Position numbers and translations under genes: made by a program. Source: Alphaproteobacteria bacterium HGW-Alphaproteobacteria-7 (GTDB taxonomy: Bacteria > Pseudomonadota > Alphaproteobacteria > Sphingomonadales > Sphingomonadaceae). Taken from it: 64,000 nucleotides of DNA. The first letter of the stretch is position 1. Each line of letters opens with the position of its first letter. The notes beneath the pieces are model-generated. The model had not been told where the DNA came from. It worked only from the letters and a program-made list of their open reading frames with translations, and ran no database searches. The stretch is taken from positions 1 to 64,000 of the forward strand of contig PHEB01000008.1 of the NCBI GenBank assembly GCA_002842735.1. Direction: 5' to 3'. Shown here one piece after another: positions 35,881 to 43,975 of the stretch.

Positions 35881-38406
35881 TTACAACTCCCGCAGCGCCT
35901 GCGCCGGTTTCGCCCGCAGCAACGGCAGCGATCCGGCGAGGGCGAAGGCGAGAACTAGCGCCACGCCAAACCCGAGCACGCCGAGCACCTGGCCCCAATC
36001 GGGCAGCCAGTCGAAGCTGAACAGTTGGGTGATCACCACCCACGCCAATGCCGATCCGAGCCCCAGCGCCACCAGCGCCAGAACGCCCGCGATCAGACCA
36101 TATTCGGCCAGTTGCAGCAGCAATATCTGCCGCCGGCTGGCCCCCAGCACCCGCAGCATGACCGTGTCATAGGTGCGCGCCGCCCGCGCCGCCGCGATTG
36201 CGCCCATCAGCACCGCCAGCCCCGCCAGCACAGTCACCGCCGCCGCCGCCAGCGTGGCGAGGCTTACCTGTTCAAGGATGGTGCGCGCCTCGTCCAGAAT
36301 GCTGCCGACTTCGATCACTGAACTCGACGGCATTTCGCTGACCAATGCGCGCAGCAACCGCCCGCGCGCGTCGCTATCCGCGCCTTCGGGCAGGTCGATG
36401 GTGGCCGACAGATTGTGCGGCGCATCGCTGATCGCATTGCGGCTGAACACCAGCAGGAAGTTGAACCCCATGCTTTCCCAATCAATCTTGCGCAGCGATG
36501 CGATGCGCGCGGTGCGTTCCACGCCGAGGATGCCGATGGTGATGTAATCGCCCACCTCCAGCCCGGCGGCGTTGGCCAGATCAACGTCCATCGACACCAG
36601 CGACTCGCCATCGTGCATCGGGCTCCACCATTCGCCCGCCACCACGCGGTTGCCCTGCGGCAGCGTGTCGGAATAGGTCAGCCCGCGTTCGCCGCGCAGG
36701 CCCCACGCGCCGTCGGGGATCTGATCCAGATCGGCAACCCGCACCATCGCGTCCTTAGGCCCGAAAGCCAGCACTGCGCCGCGCATGGTCGGCACGGTGC
36801 GGATTGCGGCCTTGGGGAAATCCTGCTGGATCAGATCGAAGAACCGCGCCTCCTTATCGCGCGGCACGTCGAGCACGAAGTAATCGGGCGCATCGCGCGG
36901 CACGCGGCTTTGGATATTGCCGTCAATCGCGCTTTGCACGGCGGCCAGCAGCACGAAGGCGGCAAGGCCAAAACCCAGCGCCGTGACCAGCGCCCCTGTT
37001 GGCGCGCCGGGGCGGTGGATGTTCGACAATGCGCTGCGCAACAAGGGATTGGCCGGACGCGGCAGGCGGCGGGCGAGTTGCTGGATGCCCCAGCCAAGCC
37101 CCGCCAACAGCGCCAGCGCGCCGCCTGCACCGATCAGGAACCCACCCGAAAGTCGCGGTTGCGCGGTGGTCAGCAGCGCCAGCGCGCAGATCGCGGCGAT
37201 CCCCAGCCCGGTGGCAATCAGCGCGCGTCTGTCACGCCCCAGCGGCACAATCCCCGACCGCATCAGCGCCATCGCCGGATAGCTGCGCGCGCGCAGCAAG
37301 GGCGCAGCGGCGAATGCAAAGGCGACCAGCAAGCCATAGGCCGCCGCCAGCGCTAGCGGGGCCGGAGCGATGATAAACCCGCTTTCCACCGGCAGCAGCC
37401 CCTGCAACGCCGCGCCCAGCACGGGCGTGATCAGCACGCCCGCGGCCAGCCCGGCAAGGCTCCCCACCAGCGCCGCAACCCCGATCTGCATTGCATAGAT
37501 GCGCACGATATCGCCCGATGTCGCGCCCAGCACTTTCAGCGTGGCGATGCTGGTGCGCCGTTGATCGAGATAGGACGACACCCCGCCCGCGATCCCGATG
37601 CCCGCGATCACCAACGCAGCCAGCCCCACCAGCGTGAGAAAATCGCTCATCTGCCGCACGAACCGATCGGTGCTGGGCGATGCGCGGTCGCGGGTGCGGA
37701 TGTCGAACCCGGCATTGGGGAAGGCGTCTGTCAGCGCCTCCTCAACCGCCTTGGGATCGCGCGCGGGATTGGCGAAAGCGACGCGGTGCTTGCTTTGATA
37801 AAGCGCGCCGGGCTGTAGCAATCCGGCGGCGGCAGGCACGCCTTGCGCGACGATCACCGTCGGGCCCATCTGGAACCCTTCGGACAGGCGATCAGGCTCG
37901 TCCTTGATCACGCCAGCGGCTGTGAGGGTGGCGGTGCCGACGGTGAAACTGTCACCCAAGGCGATGCCGAGCCGGTCAATCGCGGTTTGCGCAATCCATG
38001 CGTTGCTGCCCGAAGGCGCGCCAACCTCGCGCCCGTCGGCCAGCACCAACGCGCCGAACATCGGCCATTTGGCGTCCACCGCCTTGAGCTCAATCGGCGC
38101 GGCGGCTTGCGCCGTGCTGGCCATCGCCTGCAACCGGAACCCGCTCGAAACCTCGCCATATTCCTCCAGCGCGGCGCGTTGATCGGGGGCAAGGTCGCGC
38201 TGCCATATTTCGACTTCGAGATCGCCGCCGAGCAGTTCCTGCCCGGATGCGGCCAATTCGCGTTCGATCGCCGATGTCAGCGTGCCAATTGCCGCGAGCG
38301 CGGCGGTGCCGAGGAAAATGCACATCAGCAGCAATCGCAAGCCCCGGAACCGGGCGTTGAGATCGCGCCGGGCAATGCGCCACGCCGTCTTGAGAGGAAG
38401 GCTCAT
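35881..38406 (-). CDS. FtsX-like ABC transporter permease (YbbP type)
   Basis: This 841-residue permease has an N-terminal membrane helix, a large periplasmic domain, a block of three helices, a second periplasmic domain and a final block of three helices, i.e. two FtsX-type units (about 240-400 and 720-835). This is the layout of the YbbA-YbbP exporter. Its start overlaps the ATPase gene's stop by four bases. With the divergent esterase the set mirrors E. coli tesA-ybbA-ybbP. The substrate is not established. Confidence 0.9.
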   Translation of the reverse strand: MSLPLKTAWRIARRDLNARFRGLRLLLMCIFLGTAALAAIGTLTSAIERELAASGQELLGGDLEVEIWQRDLAPDQRAALEEYGEVSSGFRLQAMASTAQAAAPIELKAVDAKWPMFGALVLADGREVGAPSGSNAWIAQTAIDRLGIALGDSFTVGTATLTAAGVIKDEPDRLSEGFQMGPTVIVAQGVPAAAGLLQPGALYQSKHRVAFANPARDPKAVEEALTDAFPNAGFDIRTRDRASPSTDRFVRQMSDFLTLVGLAALVIAGIGIAGGVSSYLDQRRTSIATLKVLGATSGDIVRIYAMQIGVAALVGSLAGLAAGVLITPVLGAALQGLLPVESGFIIAPAPLALAAAYGLLVAFAFAAAPLLRARSYPAMALMRSGIVPLGRDRRALIATGLGIAAICALALLTTAQPRLSGGFLIGAGGALALLAGLGWGIQQLARRLPRPANPLLRSALSNIHRPGAPTGALVTALGFGLAAFVLLAAVQSAIDGNIQSRVPRDAPDYFVLDVPRDKEARFFDLIQQDFPKAAIRTVPTMRGAVLAFGPKDAMVRVADLDQIPDGAWGLRGERGLTYSDTLPQGNRVVAGEWWSPMHDGESLVSMDVDLANAAGLEVGDYITIGILGVERTARIASLRKIDWESMGFNFLLVFSRNAISDAPHNLSATIDLPEGADSDARGRLLRALVSEMPSSSVIEVGSILDEARTILEQVSLATLAAAAVTVLAGLAVLMGAIAAARAARTYDTVMLRVLGASRRQILLLQLAEYGLIAGVLALVALGLGSALAWVVITQLFSFDWLPDWGQVLGVLGFGVALVLAFALAGSLPLLRAKPAQALREL

Positions 38407-39110
38407 GCTGCGTCAGCTGCGCTTGGCGCGGTGTCCGATACGATCACTCCGTCGGCCATCGTCAACACCCGCTCGCACCGCGCGGCTAGCTGTGCATCAT
38501 GGGTGATGATCAGCAACGTTGCCCCCGTTTCGGCGCGGCGGGCAAATAGCAGGTTGATGATCTCCTCCCCGGTGGCGGCGTCAAGATTGCCGGTCGGTTC
38601 ATCAGCGAAGATCAGATCGGGGCGCGGCGCGGTGGCGCGGGCGATGGCGACGCGTTGCTGTTCGCCGCCGGAAAGCTGGGTGGGATAATGTCCGGTGCGG
38701 TGGCCAAGGCCGACAGCGGCAAGTTCCGCCTGCGCGCGCGGCGCGGCGTCCGCCATTCCGGCAAGTTCCATCGGGGTGGCGACGTTTTCGGCTGCGGTCA
38801 TGGTGGGGAGCAGATGGAACGCCTGAAGCACAATTCCGATACGCCCCCGGCGCGCGGCGGCAAGGCCATCTTCGGACAGGGCGGCGAAATCCGCGCCCGC
38901 CACCGTCACGCTGCCGCCGCTGGCGCGTTCAAGCCCCGACAGCACCGCCATCAGCGAGCTTTTGCCCGAACCCGATGGGCCAAGCAGCGCCACCACCTCA
39001 CCGCGCGCAATGTCCAGATCAATCCCGCGCAGGATCGTGACCGGCGCAGCTTGGCTGCCGAGGGTGAGGGTAAGGTTGCGGGCGCTGATCGCGAGAGAGG
39101 GACTTGTCAC
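38403..39110 (-). CDS. ABC transporter ATP-binding protein (YbbA type)
   Basis: The ATPase partner of the coupled FtsX-like permease, about 235 residues from the GTG at 39110; an ATG at 39146 is possible but would intrude on the divergent esterase promoter. Walker A LLGPSGSGKSSL, Q-loop LQAFHLLPTM, signature LSGGEQQRVAIARA and Walker B DLIFADEPTGNLD are intact. It belongs to the LolD/MacB-like group of mechanotransmission transporters. Confidence 0.93.
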   Translation of the reverse strand: MTSPSLAISARNLTLTLGSQAAPVTILRGIDLDIARGEVVALLGPSGSGKSSLMAVLSGLERASGGSVTVAGADFAALSEDGLAAARRGRIGIVLQAFHLLPTMTAAENVATPMELAGMADAAPRAQAELAAVGLGHRTGHYPTQLSGGEQQRVAIARATAPRPDLIFADEPTGNLDAATGEEIINLLFARRAETGATLLIITHDAQLAARCERVLTMADGVIVSDTAPSAADAA

Positions 39111-39170
39111 AGGTTTCCGATGGCATAGTTGGTGGGGTGCGGGCAAGTTACTCGCAGGGGAGGTTCACGG

Positions 39171-39911
39171 ATGCACAAGCGCGGTTGGTCGAATATTGCA
39201 GGGTTTGGCGCGTTTGCGCTGGTGTTGGCGCTGGTGTTGGCCCTGATGTTGACAGCGTGCAGCGACAGCGCGGGCGAGGATGCGACCCGCTCTCCCGCAG
39301 CGGCTGCGGACGCTGCGGCCCTGCCAGCGATCCCGGTGATGGGGCCGGAACGGCGGATTATCGCCTTTGGGGATAGCCTGTTTGCCGGATACGGCCTCGA
39401 TCCGGCGCAAAGCTACCCGGCGCGGCTGGAAGCGGCCCTGCGGGTGAAAGGCATCAATGCCGCGATCACCAATGCCGGGATTTCGGGCGATACGACCGCC
39501 GCGGGCCTGCAACGGCTGGCCTTCACGCTCGATGCACAAGAACGCAAGCCAGATCTGTTCATCCTTGAACTGGGCGGGAATGATCTGCTGCGCGGATTGT
39601 CGCCGGATGAAACCAAAGCCAATCTGGCCAAGATGCTCGATGAATTGCGCGCGCGCGATATTCCGGTGTTGCTGATGGGAATGCGCAGCCCGCCGAATTA
39701 CGGGCCGGAATATCAGGCGCAGTTTGATGTGCTCTACCGCGATCTTGCCAGCGAATATGGCGCAGACCTGATCCCGTTCTGGCTGGAGGACATCTACCGC
39801 GAGCCGGAGCTGTTCCAGTCCGACCGGATCCACCCCACGGCTGAAGGGATCGACCGGCTGGTTGCGGCGACCATGGGCGAGGTTGCGGAGGCTTTGCCGG
39901 AGAAGAAGTAG
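39171..39911 (+). CDS. GDSL-family lysophospholipase/arylesterase (TesA type)
   Basis: This 246-residue SGNH hydrolase has an N-terminal hydrophobic stretch ending LTAC (Cys30), hence a lipoprotein or periplasmic enzyme. The catalytic S69 lies in block I IIAFGDSLFAGYGLD, the glycine in block II NAGISGDTT, the asparagine in LELGGNDLLRG, and the DxxH of block V is SDRIHPTAEG. It shares its promoter region with the ybbA-type gene on the other strand, as in E. coli. E. coli TesA hydrolyses acyl-CoA and lysophospholipids. Confidence 0.92.
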   Translation: MHKRGWSNIAGFGAFALVLALVLALMLTACSDSAGEDATRSPAAAADAAALPAIPVMGPERRIIAFGDSLFAGYGLDPAQSYPARLEAALRVKGINAAITNAGISGDTTAAGLQRLAFTLDAQERKPDLFILELGGNDLLRGLSPDETKANLAKMLDELRARDIPVLLMGMRSPPNYGPEYQAQFDVLYRDLASEYGADLIPFWLEDIYREPELFQSDRIHPTAEGIDRLVAATMGEVAEALPEKK

Positions 39912-39922
39912 CCAATTGCGCA

Positions 39923-39952
39923 CCCCGCCTGCGCGGGGACTCACATTTTTTC
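39923..39952 (+). terminator. Candidate terminator of the esterase gene (half of a repeat)
   Basis: CCCCGC-CTGC-GCGGGG (39923-39938) is followed by ACTCACATTTTTT; the T run begins about eight bases after the stem, so it is not ideal. The unit is also one arm of a repeat related to 46659-46738. It reaches into the end of recF on the other strand. Confidence 0.45.
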
Positions 39953-41029
39953 CACTTCCCCCCCGCTAACCCGCCAGATCGCGGCCTCACCCCTGATCGC
40001 GTCAAAGGGGGCAAGTTCCGTGCCAGTCATCCACACCTGCGCCCGCCCTTCGCGCAAACGGCGGAACAATTCGGCGCGGCGCACCGGGTCGAGATGCGCG
40101 GCGACTTCATCGAGCAGCAGCACGCTGGGCCGCCCGGCCGAGGCCAGCACGCCGTGAGCCAGCGTGATCGCGATCAGCATCGCCTTTTGCTCGCCGGTTG
40201 AACAGGATGCGGCGGGCTGACGGGTGGAGGCCATCACCACCTCCAATTCATCGCGCTGCGGCCCGGTGAGCGCGCGGCCCGCCGCCCGGTCGCGCGGGCG
40301 ATTTCTGGCAAGGTCTGCGCGCAGCGCCACCTCGTCCACCGGCCCGCCGGGGCGATAGGTCAGCGCGGGGCGGGCGAAAGGTTCGGGCGGCAGCGCGGAA
40401 AGTTCGTCCGCCAATCGTGTCACCAGTGCGGCGCGGGTGCGCGCCACCGCCGCGCCGTGATCGGCCGCCTGCGCCTCCACCGCGTCCATCCAATGCGGAT
40501 CGCCGCCGCTTTCCAGCACGCGCCCGCGTTCGCGCAAGGCGGTCTCCAGCGCGTTCACCCGCCGCGCATGGTCGGGCGCTATGGCGAGCGCCATGCGGTC
40601 GATGAACCGCCGCCGCGCACCCGCGCTGTCGGTGAACAATCCGTCCATCGCAGGGGTCAGCCAGCTTAGCGCCAGCCATTCGGCCAGGCTCGCCGCGCTG
40701 GCAGGCGCACCATTGACCCGCACCAGCCGCCGTCCGGGCTGCCCCGCTTCGGTATAGGTGCCGAGCCGCGCAGAGATGGTGCCCGCTTCGGTCAGGCTCG
40801 CCCCGATGGCAAAGGGCAGGGGCGGGTCGTCCGGCGCAGCCCTGCGCGCCACCTCGCCAAGGTTGGCGCGCCGCAGCCCGCGCCCCGGCCCCAGCAGCGA
40901 GAGTGCTTCGAGCAGGTTGGTCTTGCCTGCCCCATTCTCGCCCACCAGCAGGTTGAAATGCGCCGTATCCGCCAGCGTGGTCGCGGCGTGATTGCGGACA
41001 TTTTCAAGGCTGATTTTGCTGAGCGCCAT
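39941..41029 (-). CDS. recF: DNA replication/repair protein RecF
   Basis: This 362-residue SMC-like ATPase loads RecA at gaps with RecO and RecR. Walker A is VGENGAGKTNLLEAL (29-43), the signature region carries STGEQKAMLI, Walker B is VLLLDEVAAHLD. The family opening is ISLENVRNHAATTL. It is separate from dnaA/dnaN here, which is normal in this group. It faces the sigma-54-like promoter region upstream of the two tiny membrane proteins. Confidence 0.95.
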   Translation of the reverse strand: MALSKISLENVRNHAATTLADTAHFNLLVGENGAGKTNLLEALSLLGPGRGLRRANLGEVARRAAPDDPPLPFAIGASLTEAGTISARLGTYTEAGQPGRRLVRVNGAPASAASLAEWLALSWLTPAMDGLFTDSAGARRRFIDRMALAIAPDHARRVNALETALRERGRVLESGGDPHWMDAVEAQAADHGAAVARTRAALVTRLADELSALPPEPFARPALTYRPGGPVDEVALRADLARNRPRDRAAGRALTGPQRDELEVVMASTRQPAASCSTGEQKAMLIAITLAHGVLASAGRPSVLLLDEVAAHLDPVRRAELFRRLREGRAQVWMTGTELAPFDAIRGEAAIWRVSGGEVEKM

Positions 41030-41171
41030 CGTGTCAGCGCGGGTAGCACAGGCGCGCGATTTGGCCAGTGCGGCACGCCTGAAATCCGCAATCCCAATCC
41101 TTGGTGAAAATTCCCAAGCTTTCGTTTGCCTGAACGGGCTGTCGCGGCGGCGAAAGCAAGGAAATGGCGCA

Positions 41172-41184
41172 AATCAGCCATTTT
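41172..41184 (+). promoter_or_regulatory. Possible IHF site upstream of the sigma-54-like promoter
   Basis: AATCAGCCATTTT agrees with WATCARNNNNTTR at all but the final position. It sits seven bases before the -24 element. In sigma-54 promoters IHF bends DNA between activator and polymerase. Short degenerate sites occur by chance, so this is only supportive. Confidence 0.4.
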
Positions 41185-41190
41185 TCGAGT

Positions 41191-41207
41191 TTGGCACGGC
41201 CCGTGCA
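41191..41207 (+). promoter_or_regulatory. Sigma-54-type (-24/-12) promoter
   Basis: TTGGCACGGCCCGTGCA has the invariant GG and GC with ten bases between, and differs from the consensus TGGCACGNNNNTTGCW by one base (GTGC for TTGC). The start of transcription would be near 41218, 52 bases before the first small gene. The inner GCACGG-C-CCGTGC is also a perfect palindrome, so a repressor site is an alternative reading. Confidence 0.62.
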
Positions 41208-41269
41208 AAGTGTTCTGCGTCCCCGGGATGGTCCCGCCGGACAGTAAAATACACCAAGGAGTTACCACC

Positions 41270-41383
41270 ATGTTTGCCCAGGAAGTTTCAAACCGTCTGT
41301 TCGCTGCCGCTTTCTCGGTCGTCATTTCGGCCGCGTTTTTTGCCTATGCGATCGTACCTGCCAGCCCCGGCCTTGTTGCCTGA
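41270..41383 (+). CDS. 37-residue membrane protein, first of a tandem pair
   Basis: The ATG at 41270 follows AAGGAG eight bases upstream. The peptide has a polar N-terminus (MFAQEVSNR), one hydrophobic helix of about 20 residues ending FAYAIVPASPG and a very short tail. It is 37 residues long, like its neighbour at 41423, and the two share the frame MF-x2-E-x3-R ... AAF-x-VV ... FAYAI-x-PASPG. This is too small for routine gene finding. I know no named family. The position behind a sigma-54-like promoter and ahead of a PspC protein suggests a part in envelope stress. Confidence 0.78.
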   Translation: MFAQEVSNRLFAAAFSVVISAAFFAYAIVPASPGLVA

Positions 41384-41422
41384 GCCTGACCTCACCCAAC
41401 TTTCTTAAAAGGATCATTTCCC

Positions 41423-41536
41423 ATGTTCGGCCCCGAAACCAGTGCCCGCTTCGTCTCTGCCGCCTTTGCTGTCGTGTTGACGGTTGCTAGCTTCGCCTAT
41501 GCGATCATCCCCGCCAGCCCCGGCATGATGGCGTAA
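41423..41536 (+). CDS. 37-residue membrane protein, second of a tandem pair
   Basis: The ATG at 41423 is preceded by AAAAGGA at a suitable distance. The peptide MFGPETSAR... ends FAYAIIPASPGMMA and is clearly a paralogue of the preceding one: the same length, a conserved Arg at position 9, the same helix and the same PASPG end. DNA identity is also high, so this is a tandem duplication kept under selection at protein level. Forty-four bases separate it from the pspC-type gene. Confidence 0.78.
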   Translation: MFGPETSARFVSAAFAVVLTVASFAYAIIPASPGMMA

Positions 41537-41580
41537 CCCGCCGCGCCTGCTTCACTATTCGGATATGAGGGATTTTTGAC

Positions 41581-41796
41581 ATGAGCAACATCACCAACCC
41601 CCCCGGTGGCAAGCCGCCGCGCGCCAGCTTCCATCTCGACAAGACCAACGCCAAGGTATTCGGCGTGTGCGCCGGGATTGCCGACTATTTCGGCATTGAT
41701 GCGATGCTGGTGCGGATCGGGTTCGTCGCCGCCACCCTGTTCGGCTTTGGCGCCCCGGTGCTGATCTACCTCGCCGTCGCGCTAATCGCGGATTGA
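41581..41796 (+). CDS. PspC-domain protein
   Basis: This 71-residue protein consists of one PspC domain: FHLDKTNAKVFGVCAGIADYFGIDAMLVRIGFVAATLFGFGAPVLIYLAVALI, with the typical basic start, the GVCAGIADYFG turn and a C-terminal membrane helix. PspC proteins sense membrane stress and, in enterobacteria, recruit PspA. pspA and pspF are not in the window. It appears to be the third gene of the sigma-54-like unit. Confidence 0.9.
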   Translation: MSNITNPPGGKPPRASFHLDKTNAKVFGVCAGIADYFGIDAMLVRIGFVAATLFGFGAPVLIYLAVALIAD

Positions 41797-41808
41797 TTTT
41801 TCTGGCAG

Positions 41809-41832
41809 GCGGGCACCTCCAACGGTGCCCGC
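41809..41832. terminator. Hairpin between convergent pspC-type and SDR genes
   Basis: A perfect nine-base stem, GCGGGCACC / GGTGCCCGC, with a six-base loop. There is only a short T run on the plus strand, so termination efficiency is uncertain; position between converging genes supports the role. Confidence 0.6.
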
Positions 41833-41842
41833 TGCCCGGGTT

Positions 41843-42625
41843 TCACATCGCCGAGATGCCACCATCCAGTTTCAGTTCAGCCCCGGTCATGAAGCGGCTT
41901 TCGTCGCTCGCCAGATAGAGCACCGCATTGGCGATATCGTTGGGTTCGCCCACGAATTTGAGCGGGATCTGCCGCGCCAGTTTTTCCAGCAACACCCCCT
42001 TGTCGAGCGACGCCGCCTTGGCGGTCCCGTCAAGGATCGGCGTGTCGACAAAGGTCGGATGCACCGAATTGCAGCGGATGTTCATGTTTTTCTTCGCACA
42101 ATGCAGCGCAATCGACTTTGACAGCATCCACACCGCCGCTTTTGAGGCATTGTAGGCGGGCATGGTATCGCTCGCGATCAGGCCCGCGATGCTCGAAATG
42201 TTGATGATCGACCCGGGCGCGTGTTCGCGCATCAACGGCAGGGCTTTCTGACAGCCGTGGAAAATCGAATTGACGTTGATGTCGAAACACCGCTGCCAAT
42301 CGGCAAAATCGCAGGTTTCGATATTGCCCGCCACCCCGATCCCGGCATTATTGACCAGCACGTTAAGCCCGCCGAGGTGTTCGCGCGCGGCATCGACTGC
42401 GGCTTCCCACTGCACCGGATCGGTCACGTCATGCGCGATGGCAAAGGCGGTGCCTGCGCCCATTTCGGCATTGATCAGCGCCGCTGTTTCCTGCGCCCCC
42501 GCAGCGTTGATATCGGTCGCCAGCACCCGCGCGCCTTCCTGCGCCAGTCGGATGCAATGCGCGCGGCCCAGCCCCTGCGCCCCGCCGGTTACCAATGCGA
42601 GCTTGCCCGCTACACGTCCTGCCAT
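41843..42625 (-). CDS. SDR-family NAD(P)-dependent oxidoreductase
   Basis: This 260-residue classical short-chain dehydrogenase has the cofactor motif TGGAQGLG (13-20), NNAG (92-95), and the catalytic S144, Y158 and K162 (YNASK). The acidic residue after the second strand (ATDIN, D38) favours NAD over NADP. Relatives include 3-beta-hydroxysteroid and cyclohexanol dehydrogenases; the exact substrate is open. It is last in a minus-strand run after the NUDIX gene, four bases away. Confidence 0.88.
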   Translation of the reverse strand: MAGRVAGKLALVTGGAQGLGRAHCIRLAQEGARVLATDINAAGAQETAALINAEMGAGTAFAIAHDVTDPVQWEAAVDAAREHLGGLNVLVNNAGIGVAGNIETCDFADWQRCFDINVNSIFHGCQKALPLMREHAPGSIINISSIAGLIASDTMPAYNASKAAVWMLSKSIALHCAKKNMNIRCNSVHPTFVDTPILDGTAKAASLDKGVLLEKLARQIPLKFVGEPNDIANAVLYLASDESRFMTGAELKLDGGISAM

Positions 42626-42628
42626 GAT

Positions 42629-43189
42629 TCAATCCTCTCCCAAATATTCCGGTGTTTGTAACATTGCGATGCGCACGTCCACCGCGTGGCCCGCGCGCCG
42701 CCACTCAGCGACGAAGCGCGAAAGATCGCGCAAGGCGACCCGGTGGACGGTGATGTTTTCGCCTTCAGTCCCCCCGCCTTCACCGACGCGGGTAAGGTCG
42801 CGCGCGCGCAGCAGGGTGAAAGCTTCGGACACCATGCCGGGTGAGGAATAGAACTCGCCCAGCACCTCCAACCGCGCAGCGCGGTAGCCGGTTTCCTCCT
42901 CCAGCTCGCGCGCGGCGGCGGTCAGTGCATCTTCGCCTTCGCCGCCGGCATCATCGTCGACCAGACCGGCCGGCAACTCGAGACAGAAGCGGCCCAGCGG
43001 CACGCGGTATTGGCTGACGAGGATGACGTGGCGGGTGCCGTCGGCGTCATCATCCAGCGCGATGATCACCGCCGCACGAATGCCGCGTGCGCGCCCGACA
43101 TATTCCCACCGCCCGCGTTTCTTGGCGGTGATAAAGCGGCCTTCCCACATTACCTGTTCGGGAAGATCAGCGTCGCGGTCTTTTTGCAA
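42629..43189 (-). CDS. NUDIX hydrolase (ADP-ribose pyrophosphatase-like)
   Basis: This 186-residue protein has a full Nudix box from 83: G-x5-E-x7-REL-x-EET-GY (RELEEETGY at 94-102). The preceding FCLELPAGLVDDD is typical of ADP-sugar pyrophosphatases. A housekeeping role in clearing ADP-ribose is likely. The next gene, the SDR, follows after three bases; upstream a REP pair separates it from the TPM operon. Confidence 0.88.
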   Translation of the reverse strand: MQKDRDADLPEQVMWEGRFITAKKRGRWEYVGRARGIRAAVIIALDDDADGTRHVILVSQYRVPLGRFCLELPAGLVDDDAGGEGEDALTAAARELEEETGYRAARLEVLGEFYSSPGMVSEAFTLLRARDLTRVGEGGGTEGENITVHRVALRDLSRFVAEWRRAGHAVDVRIAMLQTPEYLGED

Positions 43190-43200
43190 GATGAGAGTCC

Positions 43201-43270
43201 CCGTTCATCCTAAGCTTGTCGAAGCATGGTCGGCACAGCGAGCGCCCTTCGACAGGCTCAAGTCGAACGG
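43201..43270. repeat. REP-like inverted pair, family A, copy 3
   Basis: The left arm is 43201-43224 (CCGTTCATCCTAAGCTTGTC and onward) and the right arm 43245-43270 (CCTTCGACAGGCTCAAGTCG and onward). It is the most diverged of three copies and sits between the TPM gene and the NUDIX gene, both on the minus strand. Confidence 0.8.
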
Positions 43271-43297
43271 GTCAAGCGCGAATTGAGGGGAGGGAAC

Positions 43298-43972
43298 CTA
43301 AACCTCGATCAGGCGGTCAGGCAGTTCGTTCACATCATCCGCGCCGCGCGGGAAATGCTGTGCCAGCACAAAGCCGACATCGCCGATGCCCACCGCCAGC
43401 CCTTCGGCAATCCGGCCTTTGCGGATTTCGATCAGCATATCGCCCATCGCCTCGCCCCACACCTCGGCGGAGACAACCGCAGCGATGCTTTCATCGGCGA
43501 CGATTTCCGCGCGGTGTTCGCGCATCGACAGATAGATCATCACCCCGGTGCGCCCTGTGGTGCGGCGATCCGCGCCCACCTTGAACTGGCGCACTGCCTG
43601 CGCGTGGACGCGGATGGTCTTGGTGGGGCCGGGGATGAGCGCGAATTTGAGCGGCTCCCACTGCTGCACCAGCATCACCGCTAGGAAAGTGAGCAGCCCC
43701 AACCCGATCACCATGCTGGCCAGCTCGCCCGTGCTCCATTGATGGCCCCAGCCGCCGATCAGGCGATCCCACAGGTCAAGGAACGGTAGCGGAAAGGCTG
43801 CGAACAGGCTCATCACGGTGAACGCCGCGCCCACCGCCCACAGCAAGGCGACATCGGTATAGCCATCGGATCGGTCAGCCAGCACGGTGACGATTTCGCC
43901 CGAGGTCTGCGCCTCGGCTGCGGTCACGGCGTCAGCCACCAGCTTGCGCCCGGCATCATCAAGATAGGCCAT
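43298..43972 (-). CDS. TPM-domain membrane protein
   Basis: This 224-residue protein has an N-terminal part of a TPM-like fold (AVTAAEAQTSGEIVTVLADRSDGYTDVA), two membrane helices in the middle (about 42-65 and 85-105) and a C-terminal soluble half (RTGVMIYLSMREHRAEIVADESIAAVV). It is the last gene of a four-gene lemA operon, three bases after the YgcG-like gene. TPM domains occur in photosystem II repair and in bacterial envelope proteins; the function here is not known. Confidence 0.85.
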   Translation of the reverse strand: MAYLDDAGRKLVADAVTAAEAQTSGEIVTVLADRSDGYTDVALLWAVGAAFTVMSLFAAFPLPFLDLWDRLIGGWGHQWSTGELASMVIGLGLLTFLAVMLVQQWEPLKFALIPGPTKTIRVHAQAVRQFKVGADRRTTGRTGVMIYLSMREHRAEIVADESIAAVVSAEVWGEAMGDMLIEIRKGRIAEGLAVGIGDVGFVLAQHFPRGADDVNELPDRLIEV

Positions 43973-43975
43973 TTT

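Noticed and set aside
41195-41207. Palindrome GCACGG-C-CCGTGC read as a repressor operator
   Set aside because: It coincides exactly with a -24/-12 promoter match at correct spacing, which explains it more simply; kept as an alternative only.
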